From positions 60,001 to 124,000 of the forward strand of contig JBBHKE010001435.1 of the NCBI GenBank assembly GCA_037447655.1: a DNA stretch of 64,000 nucleotides. The letters run 5' to 3'. The translations under genes and the position numbers were made by a program. The notes beneath the pieces are model-generated. The model saw only the letters and a list, made by a program, of their open reading frames with translations, was not told the DNA's origin and ran no database searches. The stretch is from Zygnema cylindricum. Taxonomy: Eukaryota > Streptophyta > Zygnematophyceae > Zygnematales > Zygnemataceae. Numbering within the stretch: position 1 is the stretch's first letter; every line of letters begins with the position of its first letter. Positions 47,056 through 57,711 of this stretch are shown here, piece after piece.

Positions 47056-48703
47056 TGACAAGATCTCGTTGTGTGCCAACGTCAGAAAAAAACTACTAAG
47101 GAATATTTAGGAAAAACCATCGCTATTACGAAACCTTGAGCACATTCCTTCATGTAAAGCAGCCCCTAATTGCTGGAAGCAGAAGCAGTACAGTGCGAAA
47201 CAATGCCAGCTGCAACTCCAGCTGCCGAATCGAACAGAGAAGCATTTAAACCTAACGCAGGCTGCTAGTGCCAATCAGCGAACCCTGCCATCGGGCGTTT
47301 GGTGAAAAATAAAATAGAGCGAGAGAGGTAGGCAGGTGAGTCGGTAACCTAGGGTTAGTTTACTGTAGCTCGCAACACCAGCAGTTTACCATAGGTTAGG
47401 AATGTTAATCAAAGCCTTCCTATTGGCCTGCACGTTTTGATCTCAGGTTCAATGCTGGGAAAGACGAGGGCTAAAGTCCATCCTTTCTGGAACCATACCT
47501 TGCCACCATGCTGCCACGTGGCAGGAAAAGCATATGTGCTTCCTTTCCTTTTCCTTTCTCCTCAGTTTCTGCTTCTGCTTTTTAGAAAAGGTCAATCGAC
47601 TTAAAAAATTGTTCCTGCAAGTAAGAAAAAAAATGGAGGCAGCTAAGACTTAACTCTTTCTTTCAGATTTTCTCCTAACTGTAATTTTTATTGTTTCCCT
47701 TCCATAGTCACATGTCACGATTTCTCTCTACCACTCGGTCTCTTTATTTCTGAGGTTTCTCTGACCTGAAAATAAAAAATAAATAAAAAAAAAAAAATCT
47801 TGTCGTCGCAAACTTTAAAATGTCCTCGACGACTCTCAACCGTCAAAAAACAAAATTTTCCGTATACTCAAAAGATACGATTGAATTCATTAATCATACG
47901 GTAAGCATTGGTAAAATACCTGGTACGGAACATCTGTTCGAAGTCTCTCTCTCAGCGATTCCATTCTGACGTGGCGTACAATCGCCTGGATCCAACTGTC
48001 GTACTGTAACGTCCCTCTAAAGTGTACGAATTATCATCGCTATTTTCTGTCTGCTATTTTCTCTGGCGTGAAAAACAGTGGAACTGGAACAAAGACGTAC
48101 GAAATATCTACCGTTTCGTGTTCGAAATTTTCCCGGGCGTGGAAAACAGTGGAATCGAAACGCCAGAGAATCCACTGTAGGTCGGTGGATCCTAAATGTC
48201 GGTGGGAGCTTCGCCGGACAGCGGTGCAAATCTAAAAGCATCCGACACGTGAATTTAAAAGGATTTTTTCTTCAATTATCCCGTCTGTCTTTGTACGGCA
48301 GCGTTAACTTTCCGTAGCATCCTGTACAGCACAGTTGTTCAGTACACTGTAGTTACGCCAGTGCCACCACGTGTCGAAAAATGATCCGTTCCTAGCCAGA
48401 CAATCTACTAAATATTTATGTTCGTGGGCGGCTTGACGTAAGTGGTAAATCCGGACACGAGGCAGGTCAACTATTTTCGTGGATCCTTCAAAAAATTAAG
48501 ATGCGGACCTTACGTACGGTCTTTACTTCCGTACGTCCACCACGTATTTTGACATTCTGCCGGTTACACGTTTGCAAACTTGCAGGTCCGGTTCTGTAGC
48601 TAACGGCCGGTTAGGTCTGGTGCAGTTCGGCTATTGTCAGTTCAGTTAGAACTGGCGATATTTAAAGTACATTGTCTTTTTTGTTTTTTCCTGTTGTTTG
48701 AGG
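47056..48703. other. upstream region of the LRR-RLK, no gene seen
   Basis: Probably includes the missing 5' exon and promoter of the minus-strand receptor. From 47850 on, GTACG words and CCACGTGTC (about 48367) resemble the copia LTRs at 52-61 kb and suggest a decayed LTR. CTCTGGCGT at 48060 and ACGCCAGAG at 48160 form a short inverted repeat. Confidence 0.4.
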
Positions 48704-48979
48704 CATAGTTCAAAAGTAGGTGAAAGTAGGCCCATACAATATGCCTATTGTATGCAAAACATGCAATATGACCTTAAGACCCATATTGTATTCGGACCTA
48801 TTCGGACCAATTAATACATTCGGACCAATAAATTTTATTTACACCGTCAGATTCGGACGATCGGACGGTCGCTGATCAAAGTAGCGATCTAAGAAGATCA
48901 CATGAAAAGCCCATACAACAACTTACGATAAAGGCGCCGACCAAAGGCCTACCATAAAAACGCCTACTTTTGAACTATG
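48704..48979. mobile_element. 276-bp MITE with 17-bp TIRs and 8-bp target duplication
   Basis: Left end CATAGTTCAAAAGTAGG (48704-48720) is exactly complemented at 48963-48979. It is flanked by perfect 8-bp repeats GTTTGAGG (48696-48703 and 48980-48987). An 8-bp duplication and CA...TG ends fit a non-autonomous hAT-type element. It has no coding capacity. Confidence 0.88.
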
Positions 48980-50154
48980 GTTTGAGGCGAGTCTAGGTTC
49001 ATCAAACCCTTCATTTTTTATTTTTTAGGGTTGTACAGAGAATGACATTTGTATCAGTACACCGTGCATCGTTATTAGTGTCAAAGTTTAGATTGTGTGG
49101 AAATAAATATACCGTCATTGATGCTAATTAAGAATTTGAAAATTAAAAAAAAAAGGTTTATTCTAATTTCGGCGTTAACGCTAATTTGGGGACAGCAAAA
49201 ATGGAATATTCTCCGTACGATTATACACATTAATATATGTAACCGTACTCAATCTTAAAATTTGTACGTCGGCGCCAAATTGAGTATCCGTACCGATGAG
49301 ACAATTTTACGGCGGTTACGTGTCAATGCTATATCGCGTAACATAAAGTTTAATTACAGTTTTTTTTGTTTAACGTTTACTGAAAGGGTTAACACGCCAC
49401 ACCATTTCTACGCGTAACTTGGACGAATGGCCGTAGTTCCGTTCGTTTGTATCTCATGTATTCTAATAAAGTCCCTTTTGGGTAGTTTTATTAGAGTTAA
49501 GTATGCTAAATATGTGTTTTAATTGTAATAAGTGTGTTACCTCGTCTCTCTTTCAAACGTCTCACATGTATTAACATCAACGTTGTCCTGTATTAGAGTA
49601 AATGTTGACACTAAAATGAACCAAAAAGTACAAAATGACCAACCAAATAATAATTCACGTCACGTGATTGGCCGCCAAAGATTACACCTGTCCGATTTTT
49701 TATCCACGCAAACACTATGGTTTTTTTTACAGTGCAACACAACACGCTTGTCTTACCCGCTGCCTTTCCAAAAAAGATCCGTACATTCAATGAGCTGCCA
49801 TGTTTTCCCACGCCTTTTTCATGAAAAACGTCCATTGTCGACCACGTGCATACTCTCACGTTGAAAACTGACGCAAATTTTAAAACTTTCTTGCTATCAC
49901 CATGTCGTTTTTAAAATCGAAATATTTGACTTTCAAACAAAATATTTGATTTAAAATTTTGAATGTTCAAATTTTGGCCAAGCTTTTCCCTCCTTTTTTT
50001 CACAAAAGATTCCCTTCCTTTCCTATATATACTCGTCTTTAACTCCAACAATGCCACTCTTTTTCCTCCCTTCGCATCTACCTTTGTTTTTGCATTTTAT
50101 GTTTGTTGCTTCATATTTATCTCTGACCAGTTGTCGTCACTATCCTAAGAAAAT
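48980..50154. other. intergenic region with promoter-like motifs
   Basis: No gene. TCACGTGATTGGC at about 49660-49672 joins a G-box to an inverted CCAAT box. Confidence 0.45.
50024..50031 (+). promoter_or_regulatory. TATA box upstream of the 50.1-kb reading frame
   Basis: TATATATA inside a CT-rich stretch, about 125 bp before the ATG at 50155. This is a plausible plant core promoter. Confidence 0.45.
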
Positions 50155-50554
50155 ATGTGGCCCATTACCACCTTTTTTGCAGCGAAAGCCAGAGCTCCCG
50201 CTGTACTTTTCCCACATCCGGTTGAGGAGGAGATGGAGTGGGGCGAGAAAGAGGGAGAGGGAGAGGCAGGTGAAGGGATGGGATCACAAAATGATGACAC
50301 CCTCATAGAAGATGGTGGGTCCAATTTCGGCTCACCCCCAAATTCACCTCCGGACTCACCGCCAGACTCACCGCGTGTGGACCACGGTATCAGCCAGGTC
50401 GTGAGACGCAAGCTCCAACACATGTCGACAAAGGCTGCACGAGTTCGTGTAATCAATTGGATGATTGCGGATTGTAATGCAAACGGAAAGGAGTGCCTTA
50501 TACCGAGGACCTTTAACAAGTTTCTGGAACACTTTACGGGCGAATATAATACAA
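50155..50554 (+). CDS. hypothetical protein, first exon
   Basis: Open from ATG at 50155 to a good donor (ACAA|GTAAGC) at 50554, about 133 residues. An acidic Glu/Gly segment is followed by a Ser/Pro repeat (GSPPNSPPDSPPDSPR), then a basic, helical stretch KAARVRVINWMIADCNANGK and TFNKFLEHF. The last part resembles uncharacterised transposon-associated plant proteins, but I cannot name a family. The downstream exon was not found. Confidence 0.4.
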
Positions 50555-51617
50555 GTAAGCAATATTACCTATTTATTCTTACCTTATATGAGTATTTTTT
50601 CGGCTTCTTACATTGTGTGTCTCAATATAGTATTCGCTTATAATGTGACATTTTGTTTACCTCTACCTTTATGTGTTCATTTCAATTTATATATATTTTT
50701 TCCTCGCCCCCACCGCATTTTCTCAATGTTGTTTTGTTGGATCCTCGTGCACCGTCGTGAAACACCGACGACAACGTGTCGTCGCTTGTGGTTGTAACAT
50801 ACTGATATGTTTAGCAGGCGGCCACATCGAAGCGCCCACGCGTGGATGAATAAATCGAACTGGCGACAACAATTCGTCGTCGCGACAACAATAAAAATGA
50901 CAAAGTATAATAGCGAGCATAATATAATTTTTTGTCCTTAGTTAGTTTAATAAATGTGAACCTTTTATGGTCGACGAGGCTTTGTCTTTATCTCATTGAT
51001 GGAATCGCGGAATCATTATACCGCATGATTTTTTTATTCAGTTTCGTCGTCACACTGTTGGATTTTCCAAAAAAAATAAAAACAGGACGATTTTCCTTTG
51101 ACGCCGACCACAAAATCTGTAAGTGTATTTTGCCACTCTTGGAAACTTCTAAGCAGTGAGCCGCGACTTCTCCTAATTTCATTTCGTTGTCACACTGCTG
51201 GAATGAACAAATTCATTGGATTAGCGACCACTTCGTGCCGTCGCGAACAATACATTCAGCTAGTATATATCAAACGCATAGAATGCATTAAAACCTCATG
51301 CGTCCTTTTTACGTACGACCTTTAATTTTCAAGACAAACTCCTGTGTTTTCTCGCCCTTTTGTGTAGCCGACTCTTCTCCTTCATTTTTTTGTCACGTGT
51401 GGCTAATATACATGGAAAGCAGCAACCAGTCGTATAGGCGACAGCGTCAGTTTTACCGTATTCTCGTCGCTACCCTCCATTACCTCAGCATAATCTACGA
51501 CGTCGGCAAAGAGTAGAAAGGGAAGAGGTACGAAGGGAAGGAGTGGAGAGATAAAACCCCACAAGGGAAAAGCAATCGCCGAGGGCGGTAGAGAGGGAAA
51601 GACATGGCCCGGAAACC
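50555..51617. other. no clear gene
   Basis: Could contain intron and exons of the gene starting at 50155. Short frames such as 51411-51516 (plus) are not convincing alone. Confidence 0.4.
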
Positions 51618-52201
51618 GTGATAGGAGTAAGGGGAACCGCGGAGGAATTAGCGAGAGAAAGGGAGGAGGCCACTTTGGTACAAATCGGTTGGGTGCCAGC
51701 GGAGGGGAGGGATCATGAAAGGGAGGTGAGAGAAGAGGTAGAGGTGGAAGGATTCACACCGGTTGGGGGAGGAAGGGAAGAGACAAATTTGGATGAGGTA
51801 GCAAATGAGGGGGTTTTACCGGAGGAGGGAATGGAGGAAAGGGGTGAATCGGTTGATGTGAGGAGGGGGGAGGCGGTAGAAAGTGAGATAAATAGGGGAG
51901 AAAAATTCCATTAGAGGAAGGTGGAAAGACGGTAATGGGTGTAGACAGAGGGGATAAGGAGGCGACGGTAGAAGAGGGTGAGCGAAATGAGGCAGAGGAA
52001 AAGGTAGAGAAAAAATGTAAAAAAAGAAAAAGGAAATTAATACTTTTTTATGAGGGCGACGACGAGAAAAATGGTAGGGGTTTTAGGGAAAAGAAGTTGT
52101 TGAGTGAGGAGAGGGAGGAGAAGACAGAATTGGAAGAGGAAAGAAAAGGAAAGGAGGCGACGGTACAAGAGGGTGGGTCGAGTGAGGTTAGGGGAAGATA
52201 A
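51618..52201 (+). other. acidic, purine-rich reading frames
   Basis: Two open stretches (51618-51914 and 51935-52201) rich in Glu, Arg and Gly, with an imperfect repeat (EATVEEGERNE, EATVQEGGSSE) and a basic patch KKCKKRKRK. They could be exon pieces of an acidic protein or just a polypurine repeat. Element 1 begins 57 bp downstream. Confidence 0.3.
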
Positions 52202-52258
52202 GGTAGAAAAAAAAGGATAATAAAAAAAAAATCATAGGGTTTTGTGAGACAGTGGAGT

Positions 52259-53315
52259 TGAAACTGTGAGACCTCCATAAGTCCTCAGAGCGGACAGCTT
52301 CCAAGAAGCCTCTAGGATAACCATGACCCCTTTGTGTTTCAGCAAAAATAACTGCCACCCTGGCAGACAAAAAACTCTGACCAACTTCACCCCTCTGAAG
52401 GCAAGACTCCCCTGAGTCGATAGCAAAAAGAATCTCTGAATTTGCTCCGCTGAGCAGTAAGTTATGGAGGGTCAAAGTTGACCTTTTGTACAGAAGCTCT
52501 CTGGGAGAGAGGGTCCTATCTTCTAATTTTTCTAAGTCCTATCTCTCTCACAGACTCTATCTACTGATGTACGGAGCCAATCACATTACAGTTCCGTACA
52601 CGAAAGTACAGCTGGCGGTGTATTTTCTGTACGGACACTGTACGACATGGCCTAAATGTCGACACGTGGTATGTCCGGATTCGCTCCCTTAATCCTCGGA
52701 GATGCCGCGATCCAATGTCATTCCGCCACGTGTCATCCGATGTGGCGATGACCACAAACCGCCAAAATCCTCTTCCGCGATCTCGGCGTTAATTCCGGCC
52801 GTCCGATTAAATTCACATTTAATCGTAGCCGTAATAAATACATGCACGATATTCGTTTCACTAAAGAAATAAATGCGCGGTATTGGTTTCTTATCCGTAC
52901 CGTAATCCGTACTTTTACATTACTGGATCTATGTCTCCCGTAAACAATTTCAGTTAAATGAACTATCCTACGTATGGATGTTTAACTAAATATCAAACCA
53001 TATAGTACGTAACACCAATTCTAGACTTAATGGCTAAGGCTACCGGCTACCTGCTGTCTGCCGTCCGGCAGGTACCAAGATCAAATCCTATGGCCGGCAC
53101 ACACCTTTTAGTAAATAAAACCCCTAACTAATATATATTTCCCGTAAACCTCTGGATAGCCTAGGTAGCCATGGCTCTAGCTCCCTCTCCAACTTCTCAG
53201 TGACTGCGACAAGTTTGAGAGTTGGAGAGAGAAGTTAGAGGTAGACTGCCTCGGCTTCATTCTATACTTCTATTTAGACCTAGAAAATACTTAAAATGGA
53301 GCATTAATTTCTACA
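52259..53315 (-). repeat. 3' LTR of element 1 (1057 bp)
   Basis: Reads TGTAGAAATT...CAGTTTCA on the minus strand. The 5' edge is fixed by the polypurine tract AAGGGGAG (53316-53323) and the 3' edge by alignment to the solo LTR whose ends are fixed by a target duplication. It contains the hairpin at 52596-52632 and the tRNA-like module at 53024-53098. Confidence 0.85.
53024..53098 (+). other. tRNA-like module in the element 1 LTR (antisense to the element)
   Basis: A-box-like GACTTAATGGCTAAGGC (53024-53040) and B-box-like AGATCAAATCC (53078-53088), with a TACCTGC...GCAGGTA stem between them. The acceptor and T stems do not fold cleanly, so this is not a tRNA gene. Confidence 0.55.
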
Positions 53316-54179
53316 CTCCCCTTATATTATAGTCAATCTTTAATTTCAGACCACACTTCTCCCTGCAGAAAATTAGCTTAGGGGAAGGCACAGGTTTGGT
53401 CATCATATGTGCTACCATCTCACTATCTGGTCGGTACTCTAAACTGATTATTTTGTTTTCTACTTTCTCTCTAACAAAGCTGAGTCTAATGTCCATGTGT
53501 TTGGCTTTAAAATGATGTTTAGGATTGGCATAAATAGCGATTGCTGCCTAATTATCACAAAAAATTTCTGCACACCACTCTTAAGGTGACTAAGCTCACC
53601 AAGCAAAGACTTGACCCACATCAGTTCTTTTACAGTAGAGCAAGAGGCCATATACTTAGCCTCCATGGTGGACTGAGCAATAACTTTTTGCTGTTTGTTA
53701 CTCCAACAGCATGCCCCATCACCCACATATAATACATATCCAGAAGTACATCTCCTCATCGGAGCATCACCATAACTGGCATCACTCTAAGTAGTGATGT
53801 CAGTATTCTCCCCACCCAAATGCAACCATAGATCCCTAGTTCCTATCAAATATCTAAGGACTCTCTTAGCTGCCTCCCAATCCCTCTTAGTGGGAGCATT
53901 TAGACTTGTACTCAGCACTCCTACAGCTGCAACTAAATCCGGCCGGGTACAATTCATAAAATAGATAAGACTTGCCACTACTTGCCTGTAAGGAATAGTC
54001 TGCATGAACTTCTGTTTTTCAGGAGATAATTCGTCGTCTAAGACTATGACTCCTTCTTCCTCACTCCCCTCACTTCCCTTCTTCTACTGTATTGGAGTTA
54101 TACAACTATTAGCTTTATCCATTTGAAGTTTTTCAAGCATGTTCCCTATTGCTTCTTTTTGAGTCAATCTTATAATTTT
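53316..54179 (-). pseudogene. element 1 RNase H region (broken)
   Basis: Pieces IPYRQVVASLIYFMNCTRPD, SDASYGDAPMRRCTSGYVLY, QKVIAQSTMEAKYMAS and ADMMTKP-like AHMMTKPVPSPK in several frames, with stops between them. A TAG at the first bases of the LTR would end the frame. Confidence 0.88.
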
Positions 54180-55124
54180 TCATTTTTGGTCTCTCTCTAC
54201 TTGAATTCCCAAAATATATTTTGCTTCTCCCATTTCCTTCATTTCAAATCTCCCCTTAAGATCGGTTTTCAGTTTATTAATTTTTTCCATTGATTTACTT
54301 AAAACAAGCAAATCATCAACATAAATTGCAATAAATATAAAACCTTCCTCATCTTCGAAAACATAGATTGAGTGATCTGAGCTGATCCGGATATATCCCA
54401 GACCAGTAAGAAACTCATCAAGCTTCTTATTCCATTGTCGAGGCGCCTGTTTGAAACCATAAAGAGATTTAATCAGCCGGCATACCTTACTCTCCTCTCC
54501 TTCCTCCACAAACCCTTCGGGTTGTCGCATGAAGATCTCCTCTTCCAATTCTCCTTGCAAAAAGGCTGTCTTGATGTCCATCTGGTGCACTTCCATGTCT
54601 TCCGCTGCTGCCAGGCTGAAAAGTATGCGAACGGAGGGAAATCTGACCATCGGGGCAAAGGTTTCCTCGTAGTCAATTCCCTCCTTTTGTGTAAATCCCT
54701 TTGCCACTAGTCGGGCCTTGTAGCGCTCGATTATGTTATCTGGGTTCAGTTTTAATTTGAAAACCCATTTACAACCGATTGGTTTTCGGTTAGGTGGACA
54801 ATCCACCAGCTCCCAAGTATCGGCTGCCATAATTGAGGCCATCTCCTCATTGATGGTTGTCTTCCACCGATTTCTTTTTGGACAAGTCATCACCTCTCCA
54901 TAAGTTTGAGGTTCATCTTGATGAGATAGTTTAGTTACCTTGTTATTAACCTGTTTTTCTTGCAGTCTTTTGCTACTTCTCCTTCCCCCCTCAAAATTTG
55001 AGGCCGGAATAGATGGTTCTCGTGGATTCTTTCGAACAAACTCGGCTTCTCCCCTATCCCTTGATTCCGAATCAATTTCCACCACGTCTTCCGCTTCGGG
55101 TAGAGTTGTCACTGGAGTTTCCAC
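54180..55124 (-). pseudogene. element 1 reverse transcriptase
   Basis: Open for 314 residues. The RVT_2 domain has NTWELVD-like DTWELVDCPP, KARLVAKGFTQKEGIDYEET, VHQMDIKTAFL and the catalytic YVDD box. A premature stop after VERDQK ends it at 54180, while element 2 continues with LTQKEAIGN in frame. Confidence 0.9.
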
Positions 55125-55142
55125 AGCCGAGTCCTTTTCGGT

Positions 55143-55793
55143 CTAATTTATACCTGCAAGAATGTCATATTCTCTAAAACCTGGATAGTTAGGAAGCTCA
55201 AAGTCATCAGAATTTTCTGACTCAAATCTGATTTTTACTGACTTTATATATTTGAAGGGATCCACAGACTTTCCTTCATCAACAACTACTAGATGCTTTA
55301 CTAAGATTATATCTTCCCTTTTTAGATCATAAACTCTATATCCTTTAACATCCTCATCATATCCTAATAAGTATCCCGGTTTTCCTTTAGGATTTAGCTT
55401 CCAATTAGACCGATCTGTATCTAGACTGAATACTTGACTGCCGAAAACCTTTAAGTGAGATATGTCTGGTTTCCGGCCTGTCCATCTCTCATAAGGTGTT
55501 TGATCTTTTACAGCTGAAGTAAGAACTCTATTTTTGAGGTAATTGGCACAGTTCATTGCTTCTGCCCAAAACGTTTTTCCTATCTTCTTATCTGACAAAA
55601 TACTTCTAGCACTATCACTTAGTGTTCTATTTAACCTTTCAGCTACCCCATTCTGTTCCGGGTTTTCTGGAACTGTCTTTTGGTGTTGGACCCCATCTTC
55701 CCTCGGAAAATCCTCGAACTGGTTAGAAGTATACTCTCCACCATTGTCACTCCTTATTCTCTTGATTGGAGTTTCATGGAGTTTTCGCTCCAT
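55143..55793 (-). pseudogene. element 1 integrase, C-terminal part
   Basis: Contains RSDNGGEYTS and PEQNGVAERLNRT (second Asp and Glu of the DDE triad), then AMNCANYLKNRVLTSA and KDQTPYERWTGRKP. It is out of frame with the upstream piece: the shift is at about 55780, judged against element 2. Confidence 0.88.
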
Positions 55794-56612
55794 GCTTTAT
55801 ATTGTCTAAAACAATCTTGAGCTTCGGACTTATTTTTCAAAAAATACACCTGGGAATACCGAGACCAATCATCAGTGATGGTCATCATAAATCTCTTCCC
55901 CCCCGGTGAGGGCACTTTAGCTGGTCCCCAAATATCTGTGTGTACTAGATCTATAATTTTTTCTCCCTTATAGGTGGTTGTTTTAGGAAAGGGTAATCTG
56001 TGTGTTTTACCTTGAGCACATCCACTACAATCACTTATATTATCATTCTCAGTGAACTTAATCCCTTCCACCACTTTTATCTTTTTCATCTCTCTTAACT
56101 TGTCTAGATTCACATGCCCAAGCCTCTTATGCCACATCATAATATCATGAACACCAGCATAATAAAGTTTTTTCATTTCATTACTTAAGATCAGCCTAAA
56201 CATCCCATGGCTACCTTTCTCAACAATGAAATAGACATCCTCCTCAAAACTAGCAGTAAAGACTCCTTCCCTAGTGCTAGTAAAAAAACCCTTATCATCT
56301 AATACGGATGTAGAGATGAGGTTTTTGTTCAGCTCCGGAATAAACAATACATCGAAGAATGTTACTATGGATGTCTTTCCTTCTACTAACACTTTCAAAT
56401 CTATCGATCCTACAAGAGTAGTGGTGACTATCCTCCCATCCCTGTACTCTATCTCTACGGTGGGAATATTTCTTATCTTAGTGAACAGGTGCCTATCCTT
56501 ACACATGTGCATGGAGGCACGTGAATCTACAATCCAGCCTGCTTCACCTTTCAATCCACCGAAAGCACATTTCTGCCTTCGTGGAATTTCGACCTCGTTT
56601 TTCGCCTCCAAC
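55754..56612 (-). pseudogene. element 1 protease, zinc finger and integrase N-terminal part
   Basis: Protease active-site region reads WIVDSRASMHM, with Arg where copia proteases have Gly (DSG). An HHCC finger follows (MMWHKRLGH...CSGCAQGK), then LVHTDIWGP (first integrase Asp) and TDDWSRYSQVYFLK. The open frame runs on into the inserted LTR of element 2, but those codons are not part of element 1. Confidence 0.88.
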
Positions 56613-56775
56613 TGTTGAAAAGTGATATTTTGTATTCTACCTTTTTTGAGTCTTGGAGTTCTCATACTTGTCGTAGTCTGTGAGAATTGATAGGCAGCCA
56701 TGGCTGCCTTGGACAAATGAGAAGATAGACAGAAGACAAAGCTAGCTACTGCAAAAGCTACGTCGCCACATACAT

Positions 56776-56840
56776 GATTTGATCCTGTAACCTCCGGGCG
56801 AAAGCCGTAACGAAAAGGCGTTCGTCTTATCCGTTAGGTC
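56776..56840 (-). other. tRNA-like module in the element 2 5' LTR (antisense)
   Basis: On the minus strand, ACCTAACGGATAAGAC (56824-56839) resembles a tRNA A box and GGATCAAATC (56776-56785) a B box. The copy in the 3' LTR is 63577-63640. Confidence 0.55.
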
Positions 56841-57222
56841 ATGATGAATCGATGCATGAATTGTACTTGATAAGTTTTTAAAGAATACATACAGCATATT
56901 CCGTGTAACATCTTACGAAACGAAACAAAACACGGAACGTGTGGTACCGCACAAAATGCAGTACTGCACGAAATAAATGAAACAGACATTTGATTTCGAC
57001 GGACGAAATTAAATGTCGCGATCGACGGCTCGCGAAGCAAGAAGAAAATTTAAGCAATCAACACGGAATGTTGACCGTCGAAATTCAACGGTCAACACGG
57101 AACTTTGACTAGTGAAATTCAACGGTCAACATTTATTCGGCGCGCCGTCAGATCAAACGGCCTCAATTAATCACCGTGAAAAGAACAGACGACACGCGTG
57201 AGTGCCGGGATGCCGGAACGAC

Positions 57223-57228
57223 TATATA
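57223..57228 (+). promoter_or_regulatory. TATA box of the element 2 5' LTR
   Basis: ACTATATAGG about 610 bp into the LTR, downstream of the TTGAC-rich repeats, which is the likely U3/R promoter. Confidence 0.55.
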
Positions 57229-57711
57229 GGAGAAGTACGGCGAAATGGGAGGAAATTACACGTGGCATCATCCTATAGGATGCTGGAAGAGAAAATGGAC
57301 AGAATGTCATTGACCTATTTTGCCACGTGGCAGACCGAGAATGGTGCTAAATATATCCGTACATAAAGTACAACGACTGCTGTACTTTTTATGTACAATA
57401 ATTAGGGTACTTCACTTTGATTGGTTTAGAGTAGTTATGAGGAGTTTTCAGGACTTAGACAAAATTTTGAAAACGTCCTCTCTCCTAGAGGCCATCTGTA
57501 CAAATATGCTGTCTTTGAACAGCCATAACTTAATGCTCATGTGAGCAAATTCATTGATTCTTTTTGCACCGCACTCAGGGGAGTCTAAGATACACACGGG
57601 TGTAGTCGGTCAGAGTTTTTTGTGTGCCAGGGTGGCACTTATTCATCGCCAAAGTCAAAAGTGCTAATATTATCCTAGAGGCTTCATATAAGCTGGACAT
57701 TCTGTGTACCA

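Larger units (their letters stand above)
52259..56612 (-). mobile_element. copia element 1 (decayed), 3' part, interrupted by element 2
   Basis: Minus-strand Ty1/copia retrotransposon. From right to left: protease, GAG-pre-integrase zinc finger, integrase, reverse transcriptase, RNase H, polypurine tract and 3' LTR. Its gag and 5' LTR should lie beyond the right end of the window, on the far side of element 2. Several frame breaks and stops show it is dead. Confidence 0.92.

Noticed and set aside
54435-54710. Plus-strand frames opposite the element 1 RT
   Set aside because: Shadow frames of the reverse transcriptase with no similarity of their own.
56613-56716. N-terminal extension of the element 1 protease frame
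   Set aside because: These codons are antisense to the inserted 5' LTR of element 2 and do not belong to element 1.
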